Positions 61,239 to 64,000 of a stretch of 64,000 bases of DNA are shown piece after piece. This stretch comes from an uncultured Prevotellaceae bacterium (lineage in GTDB: Bacteria > Bacteroidota > Bacteroidia > Bacteroidales > Bacteroidaceae). Under the pieces are notes generated by a model. The model made no database searches. It saw nothing but the letters and a program-made list of their open reading frames with translations, and was not told the DNA's origin. The translations under genes were made by a program, and so were the position numbers. The stretch spans positions 182,153-246,152 of the forward strand of contig CADCBZ010000012.1 of assembly GCA_902799765.1 (NCBI GenBank), read 5' to 3'. The stretch's first letter is position 1. Every line of letters begins with the position of its first letter.

Positions 61239-62872
61239 CGCTACTTGAATTTGCTACCGATAACGTATTAACCTCTTTGCTCGTGAAAGAACGGGCGAAA
61301 TACTTGGGTCGTAACCGTAGTGACAAACACGATACGCTTAATAAACGTGATGATCTTTTCGATCTAACCCCTCGAAAGATGCTCAGTCGTATGATGCCAC
61401 CACGCAAGACATGGGTACACCCTTCCAATAGGACGCGTAAAGACAATGATAGTATAAAACAAAAGTTGAGTCGTAGGAAACTTGCAGAGAAAGCCATACT
61501 GCTTACCATTAAACGCGACAGGAAATGCCAGACTGAAAATGGAACCACATACAGTTATCTAAACGAGTTGAGCCGTTTTATGGACAGAATCCGTGAACGT
61601 CTTAACGCAGATACGATTCAATTTGATACTCCCCAACTGAAGCCCATCTACAAAGATGTGGATGATGAGAATCTGGAAGTCACATGTCGCCCCCTCAGTG
61701 TTTACTCCCAGCTTGAAGACAAGATCATCATCGCTCTTACCAGCCGCTATCTTACCAAATACTTCGATCGTTATCTCCATGAGAATATCCTGTCATATCG
61801 TAAAGTCCGCACAGTTGGTGACAAGAAGCATTATGTTACCGACTTCAATGATGGCATTCAGAAGATAAAAGCTTTTCTCTGGGCTCACTATGATGAACCC
61901 ATCTATGCCTTCGATTGCGACATCAAAAAATTCTACGACACGATTCCTCATCAAGTGGTAAAAGCTTGTATCAGCCGCCATCTTGATCAGTCGCAACTAA
62001 GTGACCAGGGAAAGGCCCAGGTGCAGAAAGTTATAGATGCCTATCTCAATAGTTACAACTTCTACACCAATGCCAAAGTGAAATCCGAACAAGATGATAG
62101 CGTGTTTTCTAAGGTGCGTAATCGTATGAAGGACAATGAAGGGAATTACAAATATAAGTTGAAGTGGGTGAAGGAGATTGAAGCTCTCTCAGTTGAAGAC
62201 CAGTTAGACTTGGGAGTGTCTCAGGGTGGGGCTTTGTCGTTGCTGATAGCAAATATCGTGCTTAATGATGTCGATAAAGTCATTACCTCCACCTCTGACG
62301 ACAATCGCCTTTTTATCCGCTACTGTGACGATATGATTCTGCTTCACACCGATTACAACGAGTGTTGCCGTCTGAAAGATCTCTACATCCAGTCACTCCA
62401 GGAGCATGGCCTTTATTTTCATGGTTTCGAACATGTGACAGCTCCCAATGCCGATGGCGAGGATCCTCGGAAGCATTTTTGGAATATCAAAAGCCATGAA
62501 CCATTCCTGTGGGATGATGGCGACGATAATGCCAATCGTTACATAGGTTTCCTAGGCTATGAGATTCGTCGTAATGGTCGCATTCGTCTCCGCAAGAGCA
62601 ACATCAGTCGTATCGCCGAGAAATTCCGTCGTCAGGAGTATGCTCTCCGCCGATATCGCAAAAACCATACTACTGAGGAGTTTTTTAAGCATCAAAATGA
62701 GGCGCTTGATAAAATCATGGATAGTGTCGACTATTACAAAGGTCTTGATCTGCCCATGTTCAAGCATGGGTCCCAATTCAATTATTTCGAGCAACTAAAG
62801 AAGAAGGTTCAGAGTAAACTTCGCATTAAATCAGAGATTCTTATATTAGCAACGAAAAATAAAACGATATGA
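61226..62872 (+). CDS. Stand-alone reverse transcriptase
   Basis: A 548-residue RT with all core motifs intact: RPLSVYSQLEDKII in the fingers (155-168), motif A AFDCDIKKFYDTI (Asp230, 228-240), motif B GVSQGGALSLLIANIVL (330-346), and motif C IRYCDDM (374-380). An insertion of about 70 residues lies between A and B. There is no maturase, endonuclease or integrase domain, so it is not a group II intron or retrotransposon. The FLGYEIRRNGRIRLRKSN segment is unlike retron enzymes. It is probably of the unknown or defence-associated RT groups. Confidence 0.85.
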   Translation: MPMTTLLEFATDNVLTSLLVKERAKYLGRNRSDKHDTLNKRDDLFDLTPRKMLSRMMPPRKTWVHPSNRTRKDNDSIKQKLSRRKLAEKAILLTIKRDRKCQTENGTTYSYLNELSRFMDRIRERLNADTIQFDTPQLKPIYKDVDDENLEVTCRPLSVYSQLEDKIIIALTSRYLTKYFDRYLHENILSYRKVRTVGDKKHYVTDFNDGIQKIKAFLWAHYDEPIYAFDCDIKKFYDTIPHQVVKACISRHLDQSQLSDQGKAQVQKVIDAYLNSYNFYTNAKVKSEQDDSVFSKVRNRMKDNEGNYKYKLKWVKEIEALSVEDQLDLGVSQGGALSLLIANIVLNDVDKVITSTSDDNRLFIRYCDDMILLHTDYNECCRLKDLYIQSLQEHGLYFHGFEHVTAPNADGEDPRKHFWNIKSHEPFLWDDGDDNANRYIGFLGYEIRRNGRIRLRKSNISRIAEKFRRQEYALRRYRKNHTTEEFFKHQNEALDKIMDSVDYYKGLDLPMFKHGSQFNYFEQLKKKVQSKLRIKSEILILATKNKTI

Positions 62873-62893
62873 GATTCTTTAATTAAATCCCCC

Positions 62894-63313
62894 TCAAATC
62901 TTGGGGGCTAGGGGAGAGAGAGGTATCTTTGAACCATCAACCGTCTTGGTGATGTGCAGACCATACTTCTCGTTTAGCTCCTGAGCCATACGCATAAACT
63001 CCCTTCCATGGGCCTTGTTGTCCTTGATCTGGTGCTCAGCGATGTAATAATGTATCATCTCATGCGCCATAATGTTGATGAAGGTCTCCTCGTCGAAGTC
63101 GAAGTAATCTGAGAAACTAATGCACTTATACTCCAGGGTCTTCCATTTCCTTCCTTTCTTCTTATCTTTCTTCTTTGTTTTGCGATAATTAAACCTCGCC
63201 ATCACTTTAAAAGAATGGATAATATCAAAGTTTGGATCAGGCAATTCATTATTGAAGAACTTCTTCCTGCAGTACCAATAAATCCTTGGCATGCTGTTTA
63301 AATCTGCTATCAT
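62894..63313 (-). CDS. SprT-like zinc metallopeptidase
   Basis: A 139-residue relative of the gene at 60430. It opens with YWYCRKKFFNNELPDPNFDI, has a basic patch (KKKDKKKGRKWK), the zinc motif AHEMIHYYIAEH (about 83-94) and AHGREFMRMAQEL with the third ligand His. The end is Pro-rich. It converges with the RT gene, whose stop is 22 bases away, and lies against the IS21-type end on the other side. The target is unknown. Confidence 0.78.
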   Translation of the reverse strand: MIADLNSMPRIYWYCRKKFFNNELPDPNFDIIHSFKVMARFNYRKTKKKDKKKGRKWKTLEYKCISFSDYFDFDEETFINIMAHEMIHYYIAEHQIKDNKAHGREFMRMAQELNEKYGLHITKTVDGSKIPLSPLAPKI

Positions 63314-63337
63314 AGTTGTTATTTCTTATCTAAAATC

Positions 63338-63386
63338 TGCGTATTCCGATGGTACCCGTTCACCAATTCCGATGATATCCGTTCAC
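63338..63386 (+). mobile_element. IS21-family element end with two internal repeats
   Basis: The element seems to start at TG 63338. Two 21-base direct repeats follow, at 63343-63363 and 63366-63386, sharing ATTCCGATG, two or three variable bases and ATCCGTTCAC or ACCCGTTCAC. IS21 elements carry such tandem sites near each end for IstA binding. The other end and istA lie outside the window. Confidence 0.7.
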
Positions 63387-63447
63387 TTGGTTGGTAATCT
63401 TCAGTATCGGCGGCAAAGTTAATATTTTTTTCTTAAACTCTCACCTT

Positions 63448-64000
63448 TTAGAGTTCACTTTTAAACACATTGTACCAGTCCTTGATTGGTAGCTGACTTG
63501 CCAGGATAAGAGCCTTTCGGTTGTACCTGTCATCGATAATCTGCTCAAAATCATTCTGTATCTGACCCTCGAGCCTGAGCATGCCAAAGTCATCGATAAT
63601 GAGCAGGTCGTGTGCAGAAAGCTTGCGGAAGAAATTGGTCTCCCTGCCTTCAAGATGCACGAGCTTCAGTTGCTCAATGAGCATATTCATTGTGAAGTAG
63701 AGCGTCTTGACTCCCTGGCGACAAGCGTGTTCACCAAAAGCACATGCCAGATAGGATTTGCCTGTTCCCGTAGGGCCGTTAATGATAATAGTACGCCCAT
63801 CCCGGATGTAGCTGCCTGAGGCCACGTCTGCTACGTCTGTACTAGATATACCACGAGTAGTATCCGTCTCCAGTTCCTCCAATGTGGCCTTCAGGCGGAA
63901 ACCTGCATTCTTGATGAGCCTTGCGATACGGTTAGATGTTCGCATGTCGCGCTCATGCTGTAGCATCAGTTGCATGCCGTCACGTAGGGAGATTTTGTCC
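63448..64000 (-). CDS. IS21-type helper ATPase IstB, partial and shortened
   Basis: AAA+ ATPase that helps the IstA transposase. It runs off the right edge (frame open to 64000). Walker A is NGPTGTGKSYLACAFGEHA, and Walker B LLIIDDFGML with the sensor SQLPIKDWYN. The protein ends at FKSEL, where relatives continue with 30 to 40 more residues of the C-terminal domain, so the 3' end looks deleted by about 100 bases before the element end. It may no longer support transposition. Only the 3' part is in this window. Confidence 0.8.
   Translation of the reverse strand, partial: DKISLRDGMQLMLQHERDMRTSNRIARLIKNAGFRLKATLEELETDTTRGISSTDVADVASGSYIRDGRTIIINGPTGTGKSYLACAFGEHACRQGVKTLYFTMNMLIEQLKLVHLEGRETNFFRKLSAHDLLIIDDFGMLRLEGQIQNDFEQIIDDRYNRKALILASQLPIKDWYNVFKSEL

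Noticed and set aside
61226-62872. Retron or group II intron RT
   Set aside because: There is no maturase or endonuclease domain, no intron structure nearby, and the retron-specific VTG-type region is missing; no msr/msd-like inverted repeats were found just upstream.

Overview
The window looks like a chromosomal piece of a Bacteroidales bacterium, most likely a Prevotella-type organism. This rests on the host gene families (DUF4348 lipoprotein, a panB-panC-panD-coaBC-coaX cluster, UXS-type sugar decarboxylase) and on the recurring Bacteroidetes promoter form, TTTG, about 20 bases, then TAnnTTTG, in front of many genes. The species is inference; no rRNA or tRNA gene was seen.

Positions 1 to about 26,300 are the right part of a transposable, contractile-tailed (Mu-like) prophage. 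A leftward arm (1-4,408) carries packaging and portal genes. A divergent control region separates it from a long rightward operon: protease-scaffold, a major capsid protein with a C-terminal BACON-like domain, a lysis cassette with a nested lipoprotein spanin, tail sheath and tube, a frameshifted tail-assembly chaperone, tape measure, baseplate genes and tail fibre. The operon ends in a diversity-generating retroelement (DGR): target adhesin gene with variable repeat at 21,161-21,281, template repeat at 21,542-21,662, and reverse transcriptase at 21,821-23,467. To the right lie a large palindromic element with an outward promoter, a small HTH gene, and a cassette of an ABC-ATPase/GNAT fusion plus a formyltransferase-like protein that may modify phage DNA. 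Four tandem 22-23 bp motifs at 26,198-26,290 probably mark the phage end.

Positions 26,454 to about 58,700 are host genes: trpS, trmD, ligA, pheS, murB, ruvX, def, UXS, thrS, infC-rpmI-rplT, panB-panC-panD-coaBC-coaX plus a DUF2520 reductase, trkA/trkH, and a hipBA toxin-antitoxin pair. Several host loci are damaged or odd: a decayed paralogue after trpS, an EamA transporter fused to the end of trmD, infC lacking its linker and out of frame, and rplT reading through a hairpin.

Positions about 58,700 to 64,000 are an accessory region: an unknown protein, a small sigma-70 factor, two SprT-like metallopeptidases flanking a stand-alone reverse transcriptase with an intact YCDD motif, and the end of an IS21-family element with a shortened istB.
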